This document shows, one piece after another, positions 1 to 7,364 of a stretch of 36,004 bases of DNA (the stretch's first letter is position 1; each line of letters starts with the position of its first letter). The translations under genes and the position numbers were made by a program. Below the pieces are notes generated by a model. It had not been told where the DNA came from and did not search any database. It saw only the letters and a program-made list of their open reading frames with translations. Origin of the DNA: Clostridiales bacterium (GTDB lineage Bacteria > Bacillota > Clostridia > Christensenellales > CAG-138); the NCBI GenBank assembly GCA_024698505.1, contig JAILRE010000061.1:1-36004 (forward strand). The letters are read 5' to 3'.

Positions 1-141
1 GGTCGGGTAGTATTTTCTCGCAAAACTTGAAAATCTCCACCCTTCCCTTGACAGCGACTTGGGGCTCTCACTGCACTGCCTTGAGTGTAACCAATCATTG
101 ACGCCGGTACAGCATGAGGGGCTTTTAAGCCCCTCGCCCCC
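1..141. other. Left-edge noncoding stretch, no gene recognised
   Basis: I see no recognisable gene here. One forward frame is open from base 3 to a TGA at 99-101 (32 codons) and could be the tail of a gene cut by the window edge, but its translation matches no family I know. A hairpin follows at 116-135. Confidence 0.3.
116..135 (+). terminator. Hairpin with perfect 7-bp arms, possible terminator
   Basis: GAGGGGC (116-122) pairs perfectly with GCCCCTC (129-135) around a TTTTAA loop. The following bases are C-rich with only a weak T run, so this is at best a weak intrinsic terminator for whatever lies left of the window. It sits just before the first promoter of the response regulator. Confidence 0.45.
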
Positions 142-170
142 TTGATTTTATGCCCGGTACGGTATATAAT
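142..170 (+). promoter_or_regulatory. Sigma-A-type promoter P1 upstream of the response regulator
   Basis: TTGATT (142-147) and TATAAT (165-170) are separated by exactly 17 bp. Transcription would start near 177 and run through the TTTAC repeats into the response regulator gene, giving a leader of about 120 nt. Confidence 0.6.
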
Positions 171-200
171 TTAGGGTAAGCCTGTGTGCGGCCCCGCGGC

Positions 201-228
201 TTTACACAGTTTTTACCCGTTTTTTACC
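201..228 (+). promoter_or_regulatory. Three TTTAC direct repeats at 11-bp period, candidate response-regulator operator
   Basis: TTTACA at 201-206, TTTACC at 212-217 and TTTACC at 223-228 lie one helical turn apart. OmpR/PhoB-family regulators bind direct repeats with this spacing, for example the PhoP boxes of Bacillus. The array lies between the two promoters and just upstream of the second -35, so autoregulation by the encoded regulator is a reasonable inference. No binding evidence exists in the sequence itself. Confidence 0.5.
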
Positions 229-237
229 CGCTCTTAT

Positions 238-266
238 TTTACTTTTCACGGGCGGGGCGTTATAAT
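238..266 (+). promoter_or_regulatory. Sigma-A-type promoter P2 of the response regulator
   Basis: TTTACT (238-243) and a perfect TATAAT (261-266) are 17 bp apart. The ribosome site and ATG follow within 35 bases. The weak -35 element adjoins the TTTAC repeat array, a layout typical of activated promoters. Confidence 0.55.
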
Positions 267-299
267 TTCAGCGTGATAAACGAGAAGGAGTTGTGTGGA

Positions 300-971
300 A
301 TGATCTATATAGTCGAGGACGATCTTGATATCCGTGAGCTGGAAAGCTACGCGCTGCGTTCGAGCGGCTTTGAAGTGACCGCCTGCGCCTCCGGCGCCGA
401 GCTCTTTGAGACTATTGTCTGGGATCCCGCTCCCCAGCTCATACTGCTCGACATAATGCTTCCCGGCGAGGACGGACTTGCGCTGCTCGCCCGCCTGCGT
501 GAGAATCCCGCGACGAGCGAGGCTCCCATAATGATGGTAACGGCCAAATCGAGCGAGATCGACAAGGTCCGCGGGCTCGATCAAGGCGCGGACGATTACC
601 TCACAAAGCCCTTCGGCGTTATGGAGCTGGTCTCCAGAGTCAAGGCGCTCCTCCGCCGCTCCGCTCCGCGCGATCCCGCGCATGAAAAGCTCGTCTGCGG
701 CGGCATAGTGATGGACTGCGACAAGCGCAGCGTCACCTGCGACGGGCAGGAGATAGAGCTCACCTTCAAGGAATACGAGCTGCTTTACGCGCTCATGAGC
801 GGCAAGGGCACCGTTCAGAGCCGCGAGAAGCTCATAAACACCGTTTGGGGCTACGACTTTGCGGGCGAGACCCGTACGGTCGATATGCACGTTAAGACCC
901 TCCGTCAGAAGCTCGGCGAAAACGGCCGGAACATAATCACCGTAAGGAACGTCGGCTACAGGATGGATTGA
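300..971 (+). CDS. OmpR/PhoB-family response regulator (orphan)
   Basis: This is a 223-residue two-component response regulator. The receiver domain (about residues 1-118) has the acidic pair in VEDD, the phospho-acceptor Asp at 51 in LLLDIMLPGEDG, Thr81 and Lys103 in LTKPFG. A winged-helix DNA-binding domain of OmpR type fills about 127-223, ending in the usual TVRNVGYRMD. The ATG at 300 is chosen because AAGGAG at 285-290 sits 9 bases ahead and because the receiver fold starts there; an upstream in-frame start at 186 would add a non-homologous extension lying inside the promoter region. No histidine kinase gene is next to it, so its partner is elsewhere or it is an orphan. Two promoters and a repeat array precede it. 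Its regulon cannot be told from sequence. Confidence 0.93.
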   Translation: MIYIVEDDLDIRELESYALRSSGFEVTACASGAELFETIVWDPAPQLILLDIMLPGEDGLALLARLRENPATSEAPIMMVTAKSSEIDKVRGLDQGADDYLTKPFGVMELVSRVKALLRRSAPRDPAHEKLVCGGIVMDCDKRSVTCDGQEIELTFKEYELLYALMSGKGTVQSREKLINTVWGYDFAGETRTVDMHVKTLRQKLGENGRNIITVRNVGYRMD

Positions 972-1110
972 CCCTATCCACCGCTGCTATTGCGGCGGTC
1001 CCTGCCTCGGAAACGGAGATTCCGCGGCGCTCCGCTAAAGACGCAACACCGTTGCCTCTTCTTAACGCTGCGCGCCCCGCCCGAGGAGGACGATAAGGAG
1101 GTAAATGCCA

Positions 1111-1410
1111 ATGAATGAAAAGAAAAAGACCGGAACCGCCTCGATAGTCGCGGTGGTCTGCGGAGCCGCGGGGCTCATTTCGCCCGTCGTGCCCGTTCTC
1201 AGGCACTTCGGATTCGTGCTTGCCGTGCTCGGCATAGTTTTCGGAGCGATAGGCATGAAAAAGGCCAAGCTCGGCGAGGACTCGCTGGGGCTCTCGACCG
1301 CCGGGCTCGTAATGGGCATAGTCGGCTGCTTCGGAGCCATACTCGGCATAATCGCGATGTCCTGCCTCTCCTGCATAGCTTGCTCGCTCCTGACCGGAGC
1401 GGCGGGCTGA
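1111..1410 (+). CDS. Small DUF4190-like membrane protein
   Basis: A 99-residue protein with a short basic N-terminus (MNEKKK) and two hydrophobic segments: residues about 9-40, and about 60-95, the latter with a Gly-rich motif and several cysteines. The pattern of a helix, a conserved IVFGAIGMKKAK-like loop and a second helix is that of DUF4190-type small membrane proteins, whose function is unknown. ATG 1111 is preferred over ATG 1105 because AAGGAGGT (1095-1102) lies at normal distance from 1111 but only 3 bases from 1105. It follows the response regulator in the same direction, but 139 bases apart, so co-transcription is possible but not shown. Confidence 0.75.
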   Translation: MNEKKKTGTASIVAVVCGAAGLISPVVPVLRHFGFVLAVLGIVFGAIGMKKAKLGEDSLGLSTAGLVMGIVGCFGAILGIIAMSCLSCIACSLLTGAAG

Positions 1411-1554
1411 TACGCACCGATCCGACGACGGCGCGGCGTGATAAGGCTGTTTTTGCAAGCTCGTGCCGCGCCTTCTTCATCAGGCGGCCGGGCCGCCGAC
1501 TTCATTGTTTTTCCGCTTTATGAGGCGCCGGGAAACAAGACTTAATGACGAATG

Positions 1555-1581
1555 AAAAAGGGGGCTCGCCCCCCTTTTTTT
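1555..1581 (+). terminator. Intrinsic terminator before uppP
   Basis: GGGGG (1560-1564) pairs with CCCCC after a four-base CTCG loop; a flanking A5 run extends the stem and seven T follow (1575-1581). It closes the upstream transcription unit immediately before the uppP promoter. A further GC-rich dyad (1483-1497) precedes it. Confidence 0.8.
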
Positions 1582-1591
1582 ATCCTTATTC

Positions 1592-1620
1592 TTGAAATCG
1601 GACGCATATTATGTTACTAT
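1592..1620 (+). promoter_or_regulatory. Promoter of uppP copy A operon
   Basis: TTGAAA (1592-1597), 17-bp spacer, TACTAT (1615-1620). Exactly 36 nt separate the -10 element from the start codon. The same hexamers, spacer length and 36-nt distance recur upstream of uppP copy B at 28908-28936 on the other strand. Confidence 0.7.
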
Positions 1621-1656
1621 ACTATTTGTGGAAATTTGAGCGTTCGGAGGTCAATT

Positions 1657-2457
1657 TTGAAAGTCATTATCGAGCTTATAAAGTGCATCGTACTGGGTCT
1701 CGTGCAGGGTCTGGGCGAGTTCCTTCCCATCTCCTCGAGCGGCCATCTGCTCCTCGTTCAAAGGATATTCGGCATAACCGAAGGCGGTCAGCTCATGACC
1801 GTGCTGCTGCACGTCGCCACTCTCGCCGCGGTCTGCATAGTCTACCGTGAGCAGATCCTGGCCATCATCAAAAAGCCCCTGCAGTGGAAGACGCTCTGGC
1901 TGATAGTCGCCACGCTCGTCACCGTCGTGATAGCCGTCGCGTTCAAAAAGGTATTCGACGCGGCCGAAAGCGGCAAATATTTGGGCTTCTGCTTCATAGG
2001 CACCGCCCTCATACTCACCGCGGCGGAATACGCCAAGGCGAGGATCCCGCGCACCCGCACCAGCAACACCATGAAGTGGTATCACCCCGTTATTATCGGC
2101 GCGCTGCAGGGCGTCGCCGCGCTTCCCGGCGTCTCGAGATCCGGCGCCACCATCACCGGCTCGCTCTTCTGCGGCGTCAAAAAGAAGGAGGCGGCGGAGT
2201 TCTCCTTCCTGCTCTCCATCCCCGCCATTTTGGGAGGCGCGGTGCTTGAAGTGCCCGATCTTATCAAAAACGGCACGGGCGATTTCACCTGGTACGGCAT
2301 TCTCATCGCCATGCTCGCCGCGGGCGTTTCCGGTTATTTCGCCATACGTTTCATGATCCGCCTCATAACCAAAAAGAGCTTTGCGGGCTTCATTATCTAC
2401 ACGCTCGTGCTCGGCGTTTTCGTGCTGCTTAATCAGTACGTACTCCACCTGTTCTGA
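1657..2457 (+). CDS. uppP: Undecaprenyl-diphosphate phosphatase (BacA/UppP), copy A
   Basis: A 266-residue polytopic membrane enzyme that removes a phosphate from undecaprenyl diphosphate to recycle the lipid carrier for peptidoglycan and other envelope polymers; the family gives bacitracin tolerance. Both family signatures are present: GLGEFLPISSSGHL with Glu21, the Ser cluster 26-28 and His30, and PGVSRSGAT at 157-165 with its Arg161. The start is a TTG at 1657, chosen because GGAGG (1646-1650) lies 6 bases ahead and because the product then has exactly the length of copy B (28071-28871), which begins with ATG. First gene of uppP - yitT-like - pepV; the next gene starts 16 bases after its stop. 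An in-frame earlier start would lie upstream of the promoter. Confidence 0.93.
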   Translation: MKVIIELIKCIVLGLVQGLGEFLPISSSGHLLLVQRIFGITEGGQLMTVLLHVATLAAVCIVYREQILAIIKKPLQWKTLWLIVATLVTVVIAVAFKKVFDAAESGKYLGFCFIGTALILTAAEYAKARIPRTRTSNTMKWYHPVIIGALQGVAALPGVSRSGATITGSLFCGVKKKEAAEFSFLLSIPAILGGAVLEVPDLIKNGTGDFTWYGILIAMLAAGVSGYFAIRFMIRLITKKSFAGFIIYTLVLGVFVLLNQYVLHLF

Positions 2458-2473
2458 TATCAGGAGGAAGCAT

Positions 2474-3385
2474 ATGCAGACAAAAGACAAAAGCGCAAAG
2501 GCCCGCGCATTCGATCCATACGAGCGTTCGTTCATCCCGCGCCACGATCTTGTGACGCTGGCGATAATTTTCGCCGTCTGCTTCGTGCAGTGCTGCGTGC
2601 TCTCATACTTTTACGTCCCCTTCCACTTCCTTTCGGGCGGCGTGACGGGTCTTTCCCTGCTCTTCAACTATCTTTGGAAGATACCGCGCTTTGCGGTGCT
2701 GCTGGGGCTCAATATCCCCATCGCCATTTACGGCATCAGGAACCAGGGCTGGAAATTCGCCCTGTTCAGCCTTTTCGCCACGCTCTGCTACTCGCTGATG
2801 TTCGAGCTGCCCCTTATGGACCGTATCAGCTCCGCGAGCAAGCTCGGCGACAACGCCCTGCTCTCCGCGATAGTGGGCTCGGCGATAATCGGCGTGACCA
2901 ACTCGTTCGTCGTCAAGCGCGGCGCGACCGTAGGCGGCATAGACGTCATCACCGTCGTGCTCTCGCGCAAGCTCTCCATACCCGCCGGCTCGTTCAATAT
3001 CGTATTCAACCTGATAATAATGAGCTTCCTCATCCCCACTTACGGCATTGAGGTGGCGCTCGAGAGCATGGTCGCCATGTTCGTGACCAATATGGCCTAC
3101 AATTTCGCTCTGCGCGGAGTCAATCACAGCATGGCCGTGTTCATAATCAGCGAGCAGTGGGACGAGATCGCTCCCCAAGTGCTGCAGCAGATGCGGCGCG
3201 GCGTGACCTATATCAACGCCGAGGGCGCTTACACCGGCCAGCCCCGCAAGCTCGTTTACTGCATAGTCAAGACCACCGAGCTCGCCAAGCTCAAGAGCAT
3301 AGTCAAGGAGCACGACCCCAAGGCGCTCTTCTCCATCATAGAGACCACCGAGGTCGTCGGGCGCGGCTTCGGCACCATGAACTGA
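2474..3385 (+). CDS. YitT-family membrane protein with DUF2179 domain, copy A
   Basis: A 303-residue protein with about five or six hydrophobic segments from residue 28 to about 210 and a cytoplasmic C-terminal DUF2179-type domain (about 215-303) carrying GAYTGQPRKLVYCIV and IIETTEVVGRGFG. YitT/DUF161 proteins are widespread in Bacillota and their transport or regulatory role is not settled. The ATG at 2474 has AGGAGG at 2462-2467. It lies 16 bases after uppP and 31 bases before pepV, which points to one mRNA. Copy B at 27125-28042 is clearly paralogous along the whole length, differing most at the N-terminal tail. Confidence 0.88.
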   Translation: MQTKDKSAKARAFDPYERSFIPRHDLVTLAIIFAVCFVQCCVLSYFYVPFHFLSGGVTGLSLLFNYLWKIPRFAVLLGLNIPIAIYGIRNQGWKFALFSLFATLCYSLMFELPLMDRISSASKLGDNALLSAIVGSAIIGVTNSFVVKRGATVGGIDVITVVLSRKLSIPAGSFNIVFNLIIMSFLIPTYGIEVALESMVAMFVTNMAYNFALRGVNHSMAVFIISEQWDEIAPQVLQQMRRGVTYINAEGAYTGQPRKLVYCIVKTTELAKLKSIVKEHDPKALFSIIETTEVVGRGFGTMN

Positions 3386-3416
3386 TCAAAATGCATTTTG
3401 CAAAGGAGATAAACCC

Positions 3417-4775
3417 ATGAATAAGATCGTTGACGCAATCATCGAACGCGACCGTGAAAAGCTGATCGCCTCGCTGCAGGAGAGCATCCGCATACCCAGC
3501 ACCGAGGGCGCGGCGGAGGAGGGCGCTCCCTTCGGAAAGCCCGTCGCGGAGGCGCTGGAGCACGCATTGAAGACCGCCGAGGGCCTCGGCCTTGCCGCGG
3601 AAAACATGGAGGGCTACGTCGGCTGCATAGAGCTGGGCGAGGGCGAGGAGATGCTCGGCGTCGTATGCCATCTGGACGTCGTGCCCGAGGGCACCGGCTG
3701 GGATCACCCCGCTTACGGCGCGGAGATAGAGGACGGCATCATGTACGGCCGCGGCACCCTTGACGACAAGGGCCCGGCTTTCGCCTCCATATACGCGCTC
3801 GCCGCCATCAAGGAGGCCGGCATACCCCTGAAGCGCCGCATCCGCATAATACTCGGCACCAACGAGGAGACCGGCTGGGGCTGCATGAATTACTATAAGG
3901 AGCACGGCGAGGCTCCGACGCTTGCCTTCACTCCCGACGGAAATTACCCCGTCGTCAATTCGGAAAAGGGCATACTGCACACCACCTTTGAGAAGCGCTT
4001 CGAAAGCCGCATCCGCATGAAGGCCGGCACCCGTCCGAACGTCGTTCCCGGCCGCACGGAGATATTCGTGCCCGTATGCTCCTGCAGGGTGAACGAAGCC
4101 ATCGCCGCTTCCGGGCTCGATGATTTCACTTTCGAGGTTGAGGACGCCGAGGGCGGCACGAGCATCACCGTTATCGGTCTCGACGCGCACGCCTCCATGC
4201 CCGAGGACGGCAGGAACACCATACAGGCCGCCTTCACAGTGCTCGACAAGCTGGGTATTGACGGCGAGGACGGCAGGGTGATCGCCCGCATGCACGAGGC
4301 GCTCGGCATGGGTCTGCACGGCGAGAGCATGGGCCTTGACATCACCGACGCTTCCGGCAGGCTGACGCTGAATCCCGGCGTTATCGAGTGGAACGAGAAC
4401 GGCATAGTCGATTTCAAGATCGACGTGCGCCATCCCATCTCCGTTGAGGCGGAGCAGGTGAAGGAGGCGCAGAAGGCCGCTCTCCAAATGGAGATAATCC
4501 ACGAGCACGCGCAGCACGGGCTTTACGTTCCCGCGGATTCCGAGCTCGTTTCCAAGCTGTTGGACGTCTACGCGGAGCGCAGCGGCAACCGCCTGCCCCC
4601 GCTTGCGATAGGCGGCGGCACCTACGCCCGCGCCTTCGACAACGCGGTCGCCTTCGGCAGCGAGATACCCGGTCATCCCGCTCCCGTGCATATGCCCAAC
4701 GAGTTCATATCCATTGAGGATCTGATGTTCAACGCGCATATGATAGCCGACGCGATGCTCGCGCTGGCCGAATAA
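3417..4775 (+). CDS. pepV: M20-family dipeptidase, PepV type, copy A
   Basis: A 452-residue metallopeptidase of the M20A dipeptidase group, which splits dipeptides in the cytosol using two zinc ions. Visible elements are CHLDVVPEG (His85, Asp87), GTLDDKGP (bridging Asp about 117), GTNEETGWG (catalytic and metal Glu150/151), FTPDG (Asp174), the dimer-domain DAHASMP (His258) and the C-terminal metal His425 in VHMPNEF. AAGGAGAT precedes the ATG. Third gene of the unit, closed by the hairpin at 4793-4823. Copy B (25736-27094) has the same length with no indel; by eye roughly three quarters or more of residues are identical, with the last 60 nearly unchanged. Confidence 0.93.
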   Translation: MNKIVDAIIERDREKLIASLQESIRIPSTEGAAEEGAPFGKPVAEALEHALKTAEGLGLAAENMEGYVGCIELGEGEEMLGVVCHLDVVPEGTGWDHPAYGAEIEDGIMYGRGTLDDKGPAFASIYALAAIKEAGIPLKRRIRIILGTNEETGWGCMNYYKEHGEAPTLAFTPDGNYPVVNSEKGILHTTFEKRFESRIRMKAGTRPNVVPGRTEIFVPVCSCRVNEAIAASGLDDFTFEVEDAEGGTSITVIGLDAHASMPEDGRNTIQAAFTVLDKLGIDGEDGRVIARMHEALGMGLHGESMGLDITDASGRLTLNPGVIEWNENGIVDFKIDVRHPISVEAEQVKEAQKAALQMEIIHEHAQHGLYVPADSELVSKLLDVYAERSGNRLPPLAIGGGTYARAFDNAVAFGSEIPGHPAPVHMPNEFISIEDLMFNAHMIADAMLALAE

Positions 4776-4792
4776 TCGAACAATGCAATATT

Positions 4793-4823
4793 AAGGCTCC
4801 CGCGGTTTGATCGCGGGAGCCTT
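4793..4823. terminator. Bidirectional terminator between pepV and the phosphoesterase
   Basis: A perfect 12-bp stem, AAGGCTCCCGCG (4793-4804) with CGCGGGAGCCTT (4812-4823), around a 7-base loop. It lies between two converging genes. T runs are modest on both sides (TTTACTCTTTT on the plus strand). Confidence 0.75.
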
Positions 4824-4841
4824 TACTCTTTTACCGATCGG

Positions 4842-5801
4842 TTATTCCGCCGGCAGCAGATCGACGACCGCTATCTCGGGCGGGTTGAATACGCGGGGGA
4901 ATTTGCCGTGCCCGTCGAGGCCGGAGGTGATGACCATATTCATATTCCCCTCGCTGAAAAATCCCATATCGTGCTTGGGAAAAAGCCCCTCGTTCGTCCA
5001 AACGGCGCCCAGGCCGAACGGCATGCGGACGACGCCGCCGTGCGTATGCCCGCAGACCACGAGGTCTATCTCCCAATCCATCGCGCTCTCGTCGAGCACG
5101 TAGCTGTCCGGGCGGTGCGAGATCATGAGCTTGAAATCGTCCGTCCTACAGTAATCCTCAAGGAAGGTCTTGCGGCTCTCAAAGGAAAAATCGGTCTCGT
5201 CCGGCGTCTGAAAAGCGAAGGGATAGAAGCCGCCTATGCGTATGCTCTGCCCGTTTATCTCAGCCTCGACGTACTCGCTCTCCAAAAACACCGCGCCGGT
5301 CGCCTCCAGCCTTTCGCGCAGCTTGGAGGGAGGGCCCTGGAATACGTATTCCCTGTTCTGCCTGCCGGCATACTGACAGTATACGTCGTAATCGTGATTG
5401 CCGGGGGCGAAATACACGGGCGCGATATTAACAAGCCGCTCGAAGAGCGAAACGAGCTCGTCCTTCTGCTCCGCGGTATTGTAATGCTCGAGCATATCGC
5501 CGCAGACGCAGATGATATCGGGCTCCTGCTCCGCCGTTCTGTCCACAAGGAGCTGATTTGTCTCGTCGAATTTCCTGCGGTGCAGATCGGAAATGAGCAC
5601 GACGCGGACGCTCTCCGTCAGCTTTTCGGAGCGGAGCTCGTAATTCGAGACCGTGATGTCCTTATTCCAGCGCAGGGAGAGGAGCGCGGCGGCAAAAAAG
5701 CCCAACAGTACGGCTCCCGCGCAGATGAGAGCGATAAGCCATCCGCGCTTTATGCGCGGGACCTTTTTATTCTTTTCGAGTAATGCGTTTGAGTTTTCCA
5801 T
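4842..5801 (-). CDS. Membrane-anchored calcineurin-like metallophosphoesterase
   Basis: A 319-residue protein with a basic N-terminus, one membrane helix (about 21-43) and a metallophosphoesterase domain outside. Metal-site motifs are in order: DLH (72-74), GDM (101-103), GNHD (134-137), His229 in ISHRPD and GHTHGG (251-256). The family resembles YkuE/YaeI-type phosphoesterases, some acting on lipid head groups or UDP-linked lipids; the substrate here is unknown. No ribosome site precedes the ATG; instead a -10 element ends 6 bases before it (5808-5813), suggesting a leaderless mRNA. Its upstream region contains a broken copy of the argF 3' end. It converges on pepV across a shared terminator. 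Confidence 0.88.
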   Translation of the reverse strand: MENSNALLEKNKKVPRIKRGWLIALICAGAVLLGFFAAALLSLRWNKDITVSNYELRSEKLTESVRVVLISDLHRRKFDETNQLLVDRTAEQEPDIICVCGDMLEHYNTAEQKDELVSLFERLVNIAPVYFAPGNHDYDVYCQYAGRQNREYVFQGPPSKLRERLEATGAVFLESEYVEAEINGQSIRIGGFYPFAFQTPDETDFSFESRKTFLEDYCRTDDFKLMISHRPDSYVLDESAMDWEIDLVVCGHTHGGVVRMPFGLGAVWTNEGLFPKHDMGFFSEGNMNMVITSGLDGHGKFPRVFNPPEIAVVDLLPAE

Positions 5802-5807
5802 GCCGGT

Positions 5808-5836
5808 ATTATAACCGAAAAGCCGCGCGGGGGCAA
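5808..5836 (-). promoter_or_regulatory. Promoter of the phosphoesterase gene, apparently leaderless
   Basis: On the minus strand TTGCCC (5836-5831), 17-bp spacer, TATAAT (5813-5808). Only six bases lie between the -10 element and the ATG, so a typical start point falls on the A of the start codon. Confidence 0.55.
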
Positions 5837-5852
5837 GTTTTTAATAAAATAC

Positions 5853-5874
5853 GGAGCCCGCGCAAGCGGGCTCC
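5853..5874 (-). terminator. Terminator hairpin in the duplicated argF tail
   Basis: GGAGCCCGC (5853-5861) and GCGGGCTCC (5866-5874) form a perfect 9-bp stem with a four-base loop; on the minus strand TATTTTATT follows. It would stop any transcript coming from the insert or argF before the phosphoesterase promoter. Confidence 0.65.
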
Positions 5875-5890
5875 GCTGGTTTGCTTTTGA

Positions 5891-5965
5891 TTACTTGCCG
5901 ATGGTGGCGACCATGACGGCCTTGATGGTGTGCATACGGTTCTCGGCCTCGTCGAAGACTTTGCT
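5891..5965 (-). pseudogene. argF 3' fragment (24 codons plus stop)
   Basis: On the minus strand this reads as the C-terminal 24 residues of the neighbouring ornithine carbamoyltransferase, from Ser306 of that protein to its stop, identical in amino acids. Nothing upstream continues the frame as ArgF, and no start signal is seen. It arose from the same duplication as the flanking repeat. Confidence 0.85.
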
Positions 5966-5966
5966 C

Positions 5967-6225
5967 CCGCGAGCTGTGCGAGCCACAGCGGGTCAGCGTG
6001 CCGCGCCGCGACAGGCGCGGAATGCGATCACCGGAGAAAGTAGGATCGCACCTGCGAGTCAATTCCGCAGTAATTGTTGAGTGCAAGACGGGGCGGACTG
6101 CCGTTCCTGCGGAACAGGCTGCCGCCCGGCTCATACCTTTTCAAGCATTCACCGGATGCTTGAAATTGCCTGCGGCAACCGGTATTCGCCCTCCTGCGAG
6201 ACATATCCCTGCAAATCCTGACGGC
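5967..6225. other. 259-bp palindrome-rich insert between argF-tail repeats
   Basis: This segment separates the two argF-tail repeats. It is packed with inverted repeats: CCCGC...GCGGG with GCTGTG/CACAGC inside (5966-5992), TGCGATC/GATCGCA (6023-6050), GTTCC/GGAAC (6103-6114), CAAGCAT/ATGCTTG (6142-6162) and TTGCC/GGCAA (6166-6178). Frames open across it show no recognisable protein. It looks like a small structured repeat, MITE-like unit or island scar. I do not know this element, and no second copy is visible in the window. Confidence 0.55.
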
Positions 6226-6351
6226 ATAAAATACGGAGCCCGCGCAAGCGGACTCCGCTGAAGGTTTGCTTTTGATTACTTGCCGATGGTGGCGACCATG
6301 ACGGCCTTGATGGTGTGCATACGGTTCTCGGCCTCGTCGAAGACCTTGCTC
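6226..6351. repeat. Direct repeat 2: 3' end of the intact argF
   Basis: This is the partner of 5844-5966 and includes the true argF stop codon and terminator. Differences from repeat 1 are one base in the hairpin arm, a 3-base AAG insertion after it, and one silent base near the coding end. Confidence 0.9.
6235..6256 (-). terminator. argF terminator
   Basis: GGAGCCCGC (6235-6243) and GCGGACTCC (6248-6256) pair around GCAA. One position is a mismatch in DNA but a G-U pair in the minus-strand RNA. GTATTTTATG follows on the minus strand. Confidence 0.6.
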
Positions 6352-7265
6352 ATGGACGAACGGAACACCTCGTCGGAGACTTCCATCTCGGTCAGGCCGA
6401 ACTTCTCATAGATGTCGCGGCCGACGGAGGTCTCGAGATCGTGGAAGCTGGGCAGGCAGTGCAGGAAGATGACGTCGGGATTGTGGGTCATCTTCATCAT
6501 GTCCATGGTCACGCGATACGGCTCGAGGAGCTTGATGCGCTCGGCGAACTGATCCTCCTCGCCCATGGATACCCAAACGTCGGTATAGATGGCGTCCGCG
6601 CCGTCGACGGCGGCGATATCCTCGGAGAACTCGATGGAAGCGCCGGTCTCGGCCGCGAGCTCACGCATCTCGCCAACCAGACCCGCCTCGGGCCAGAGGC
6701 ACTTGGGAGCAATGCCGACGAAGCTCATGCCGAGCTTGGCGGAGATGATCATGAGGGAATTGCCCATGTTGTTGCGGGCGTCGCCGACGTAAACGAGCTT
6801 GACCTTGTTGACGGGCTTGGCGATGTTCTCACGGATGGTGAGCAGGTCGGCAAGCACCTGGGTGGGATGATACATATCGGTAAGACCGTTCCAAACGGGA
6901 ACGCCTGCATACTTGGCAAGGAGCTCAACGGTCTCCTGCTTGAAGCCGCGGAACTCGATACCGTCATAGAAACGGCCGAGGACCTTCGCGGTATCCTCCA
7001 TGGATTCCTTCTTGCCCATCTGAGAGTTGGAGAGGAAGGTAACGTTCGCGCCCTCGTCATAGGCGGCGACTTCGAAAGCACAGCGGGTACGGGTGGAGGT
7101 CTTTTCGAAAAGAAGAACGACGTTCTTGCCTTCCATCAGATCGCCCTTGATGCCGGCGCGCTTCTTAGCCTTGAGGTCGGCGGCGAGGTTAAGGAGGTAC
7201 ATGATCTCCTCGGGGGTGTAGTCCTTGAGCGTCAAGAGGTGACGGCCTTTAAGATTAACGGGCAT
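6276..7265 (-). CDS. argF: Ornithine carbamoyltransferase
   Basis: A 329-residue cytosolic enzyme that transfers the carbamoyl group from carbamoyl phosphate to ornithine, giving citrulline for arginine synthesis; the same fold works in reverse in the arginine deiminase route. Carbamoyl-phosphate binding STRTR is at 57-61, HPTQ at 133-136, ornithine-loop VSMG at 232-235 and HCLPS at 269-273. Length is normal. AAAGGAGA precedes the ATG. No other arginine gene is adjacent, so anabolic versus catabolic use cannot be decided from context. Its last 25 codons and terminator are duplicated downstream (5844-5966). Confidence 0.95.
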   Translation of the reverse strand: MPVNLKGRHLLTLKDYTPEEIMYLLNLAADLKAKKRAGIKGDLMEGKNVVLLFEKTSTRTRCAFEVAAYDEGANVTFLSNSQMGKKESMEDTAKVLGRFYDGIEFRGFKQETVELLAKYAGVPVWNGLTDMYHPTQVLADLLTIRENIAKPVNKVKLVYVGDARNNMGNSLMIISAKLGMSFVGIAPKCLWPEAGLVGEMRELAAETGASIEFSEDIAAVDGADAIYTDVWVSMGEEDQFAERIKLLEPYRVTMDMMKMTHNPDVIFLHCLPSFHDLETSVGRDIYEKFGLTEMEVSDEVFRSSMSKVFDEAENRMHTIKAVMVATIGK

Positions 7266-7303
7266 ATGTTTTTCTCCTTTGCTGATATAGGGTTTACACG
7301 CAG

Positions 7304-7332
7304 ATTATAACAGAATACCCGCCGGAATTAAA
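7304..7332 (-). promoter_or_regulatory. Promoter of argF
   Basis: On the minus strand TTTAAT (7332-7327), 17-bp spacer, TATAAT (7309-7304). The leader is about 35 nt. I found no convincing ARG box. Confidence 0.5.
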
Positions 7333-7364
7333 GCGGGTAAGCTGTTTTTTGCGCAATATACTTT

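Larger units (their letters stand above)
5844..5966. repeat. Direct repeat 1: duplicated 3' end of argF with its terminator
   Basis: These 123 bases match 6226-6351 almost perfectly: I see two substitutions and one 3-base gap. The segment holds the last 24 codons of argF on the minus strand, its stop and its terminator hairpin. The match ends abruptly at 5966 inside the coding part. It is a detached tail, not a full gene. Confidence 0.9.

Noticed and set aside
3-101. A truncated recombinase or transposase tail at the left edge
   Set aside because: Only 32 codons and no motif; the resemblance is too vague to call.
3336-4739. A 467-codon minus-strand frame across pepV copy A
   Set aside because: Shadow of pepV; the forward product has every zinc-site motif.
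5841-6134. A 97-codon minus-strand frame across the argF-tail insert
   Set aside because: It runs through the duplicated argF tail in the wrong frame, Arg/Ser-rich, and has no recognisable domain.
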